Assembly (NCBI GenBank): GCA_016180865.1
Contig: JACPAJ010000062.1
Span: 1 to 36,839, forward strand
Length of the DNA stretch: 36,839 nucleotides
Direction: 5' to 3'
Source of the DNA: Deltaproteobacteria bacterium
GTDB taxonomy: Bacteria; UBA10199; GCA-002796325; 1-14-0-20-49-13
Of the stretch, positions 34,318 to 36,839 are shown in pieces. The notes under the pieces are model-generated. The model did not search any database and was not told where the DNA came from. It saw only the letters and a program-made list of their open reading frames with translations. The position numbers and the translations under genes are program-made. Position 1 is the stretch's first letter. Each line of letters starts with the position of its first letter.

Positions 34318-36839
34318 ATGGCAAAACCTATAAATTTAATGGAAAGATACCTTCTGGAGCAGTACGACAAGACAAGCCAGACCGGTATCGGAGTGGAAGG
34401 CGCGGTGGACCCGCATGAACGGGCGGAATTTTTAAAAAATGATGTGGGCGTCGATCCCGCAGCTTTTTTAAAACTGCTTGGAAGCGATCCAAAAGACGCC
34501 AAAGTATCATTTGTTAACTCAACCTTTGAAGGCTGGAGATTCAAAGCAATTGCCAAGGCCCCTTATCTATCCGACCTGCAGCTGGAACAGTTTAAAGCGG
34601 TGCTTCTTGGCATCGATTCAACGGAGGCAAAGGCGAATTCATCGAATGGTATAGTTATGAATATAGGCGATGATAAAGCTTCCAGCCAGTTCAATAGCAA
34701 AGCTACCGTAAATGCGGCTAGAATACGCGATATTCCAAGAGAAGGCAGGGCGTTCATGCCGCTGGATCCTTCAAAAGAGGTTATATTCACCATTGATCTC
34801 GATAGTGTGAACGCCTACGATCGCCCGAAAAAGGAAGAAGAGAATTCTTCCATGCTTTCGTTCAGCCGCGTTTATATCGTTCCAAAAGATTATAAGGGAA
34901 AGGTTCCGCCTCTTCCTGAAGAGATGGCTAAATGGCATGAAAATGCTAAAGAGGCCGGATTTTCCGGGCCCGTGGAAGGATATTTTTATGAAATAATCCC
35001 GGGCCAGACAGAGGCAAAATCATCAAAAATCTTTGATAACGGAAGAGGCGATTTCAGTTTTACAATAAAAATGCCTCCGGGCTCATATGAAGTCCATGGC
35101 GTATCCGGAGAATTCAAACAGAAGAACAATCAGGCTGACTTTGATAATTTTATTATTAAAGTGACCGGCCAGAACGCAGTAGCTCAGGCCGAAGTTCTTC
35201 ATGTGCCTATAGCGACAACTTTTGAGGTCGAAGATGCCATGCAAAGGCGGTTTATAGAGCAGGTGACTAGTACGGCCGAAGTGCAGGGCGAAGATGGAAA
35301 CGTTAAGGGAAGAAAGATTGATATAATATTTGCCATTGATAATTCGGTGAGCATGGAACCAGGTGCGGCGCTTGTAAGAAACACTGTCGCAGATATTATC
35401 GGTGCGCTAAAAAGGGGAGGCGCCGAAGCGGTCAGGGTCGGCGTGATTACATTTAATAATCCAGGCAGCATATTTACAGTAATGCCTCTTACAGCGATGG
35501 ATGGAAAAAATCTCGCAAAACTTTATGATGCGATAGGCAATATCCGTTTTGACGGCGGAATAGAACCGGTCTGCGATGCAGCGTTAAAAGCTATATCAGA
35601 GCTTGAAGGCACAAAAGACAGTTCATGTCAGGTGATGGTCGTTACTGATTATGATGGCATTAGGACTGATAATGGCGTCTTGTATGGCGAGGAAGTGGCC
35701 AAAGCAGCCTCCGCCGCAAAAGTTGCAGTCAATCTTCAAGTGATATCCTTTGGATATAGAGGAAGTACTACACAGCCTGTTGAACAAGTTGTGCCGGCTG
35801 AATATATCGCTCTTTTGAACGCGCTGCCGGATCCAAGCGACGAAGCAAAGATCGAAAAAGTAAGAAAATTAGCTTTTGGCGAGGGTATTAGAAACAACAC
35901 ATTTAAAATCACAGCTCGAAAAGCCCTGATATCGGTGGGAACCAAAGATGATATTGACCGCATAGGCAATACGCCGAAAGCAATTGATTCATCCATGGTA
36001 AAACTTCTGATAGATCGAGGCGCTGCAGCACGAGACGTTTTATATAAGGTCGCAAAAGGCAATGTCTATGAAGACAATTCCGCTGAAGCCGCCAAAGCCC
36101 TTATTGCGATAGATGGCGGTGAAGCCGCTCAAAGACTTGGGGAAATATTTCAGGACGAAAAAACCAATCTTCGTATCCGCGGTGAAATTGCATATGTGCT
36201 TGCTTCAAATGGAAATGAGCCGGCCGCCCGGTTTCTTGTAAGTATGACGAAGTCATTCCCTGATAATGTCGATTCTAAAACACTTCAATTATTGATATCC
36301 AGAGGAGCTTCTTCAAAAGATGCGCTTGTCAGTGTTGCGATGAGCAAAGCAAACATTTCTGCCCGCATGGCTGCGGTAGGAGCGCTTGCAGTAATCGACA
36401 AGGAGCTGGCGATTAAAGGAGCCGAGGCGGTATTTTCTTCCACCCCGGCTTCTTCCGAAACTATTGAGTTCATCCTTTCGATTGATAAGGAAAGGGAAAT
36501 CGCGTTTTTAAAAAGAGTTCTTCAGGATACCGCTTTTCCACATGAAGACCGGATTATAATTTCCAAATCGCTTGCTGCCAGAGGCGATGAAGAAGCGATT
36601 GATTATCTCTGCGCTGAGGCGGCGGTAATGACAAATCCGGAAGATGTGCTGAATCTGCTTATTTCCCTGGGGGAAAAAGGATTAGATGCTGTTAGAAAAT
36701 TAGCAATGCATGCGTATGCTTGCCAGACGCGTCTGATTGCTGCAAAGGCATTGATGACGGCTGATAAAGATGTGGCGAAAGCGGCCGTTCAGGACATGGT
36801 GGATAACCCGGAGGGAAGGGAATTTTTTAATAGACCTAA
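34318..36839 (+). CDS. Large vWA-domain protein, followed by HEAT-like/alpha-helical repeats; truncated by window end (absent from ORF track)
   Basis: Manual translation from ATG 34318 is open to the last base (~840 codons): MAKPINLMERYLLEQYDKTSQ...KIDIIFAIDNSVSMEPGAALVRNTVADIIGALKRGG (MIDAS DxSxS)...VMVVTDYDG... Confidence 0.85.
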   Translation, partial: MAKPINLMERYLLEQYDKTSQTGIGVEGAVDPHERAEFLKNDVGVDPAAFLKLLGSDPKDAKVSFVNSTFEGWRFKAIAKAPYLSDLQLEQFKAVLLGIDSTEAKANSSNGIVMNIGDDKASSQFNSKATVNAARIRDIPREGRAFMPLDPSKEVIFTIDLDSVNAYDRPKKEEENSSMLSFSRVYIVPKDYKGKVPPLPEEMAKWHENAKEAGFSGPVEGYFYEIIPGQTEAKSSKIFDNGRGDFSFTIKMPPGSYEVHGVSGEFKQKNNQADFDNFIIKVTGQNAVAQAEVLHVPIATTFEVEDAMQRRFIEQVTSTAEVQGEDGNVKGRKIDIIFAIDNSVSMEPGAALVRNTVADIIGALKRGGAEAVRVGVITFNNPGSIFTVMPLTAMDGKNLAKLYDAIGNIRFDGGIEPVCDAALKAISELEGTKDSSCQVMVVTDYDGIRTDNGVLYGEEVAKAASAAKVAVNLQVISFGYRGSTTQPVEQVVPAEYIALLNALPDPSDEAKIEKVRKLAFGEGIRNNTFKITARKALISVGTKDDIDRIGNTPKAIDSSMVKLLIDRGAAARDVLYKVAKGNVYEDNSAEAAKALIAIDGGEAAQRLGEIFQDEKTNLRIRGEIAYVLASNGNEPAARFLVSMTKSFPDNVDSKTLQLLISRGASSKDALVSVAMSKANISARMAAVGALAVIDKELAIKGAEAVFSSTPASSETIEFILSIDKEREIAFLKRVLQDTAFPHEDRIIISKSLAARGDEEAIDYLCAEAAVMTNPEDVLNLLISLGEKGLDAVRKLAMHAYACQTRLIAAKALMTADKDVAKAAVQDMVDNPEGREFFNRP

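Noticed and set aside
34278-36473. Minus-strand ORFs (60-108 aa) at the right end
   Set aside because: Antisense to the continuous ~840-codon vWA ORF, which the track omitted because it has no stop in the window.
36837-36839. Terminal taa as a stop for the vWA gene
   Set aside because: Out of frame; the gene's last codon is partial (cct aa-).

Overview
This is a bacterial chromosomal window. The gene content (DUF6178, a hemC-hemD fusion, OFA transporter, B12-type radical SAM) looks deltaproteobacterial-like, but that is a weak inference. The backbone is mostly housekeeping: folC, hemB, polA, an FHA protein, purine nucleoside phosphorylase, hemCD, an OFA-family MFS transporter, an FmdB zinc ribbon, DUF6178, rubredoxin, M42 peptidase, cytidine deaminase, an outer-membrane porin, a pteridine-reductase-like SDR plus QueD/PTPS, and several large orphan proteins. 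One large vWA-domain gene runs off the right edge and is missing from the ORF track. Three things stand out. (1) A ~7.4 kb, visibly AT-richer island lies between the 3' ends of DUF6178 and rubredoxin. It is flanked by a 75-bp direct repeat with one mismatch, and I see no recombinase in it. It carries a compact sensory/signalling cassette: sigma54 response regulator, 44-aa Lys-rich membrane/secreted peptide, GNAT, amidohydrolase, periplasmic-binding protein, hybrid kinase with two receivers, and a 65-aa stand-alone DHp protein whose stop codon comes from the flanking repeat. (2) At least four different palindromic or short-period repeat families sit in frame inside conserved proteins (folC twice, the hybrid kinase twice, the SDR once), resembling Rickettsia palindromic elements in concept. 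(3) Two conserved genes look disrupted: the radical SAM by a single in-frame TAA, and DUF6178 by a frameshift with a probable deletion. No rRNA, tRNA or CRISPR array was recognised.
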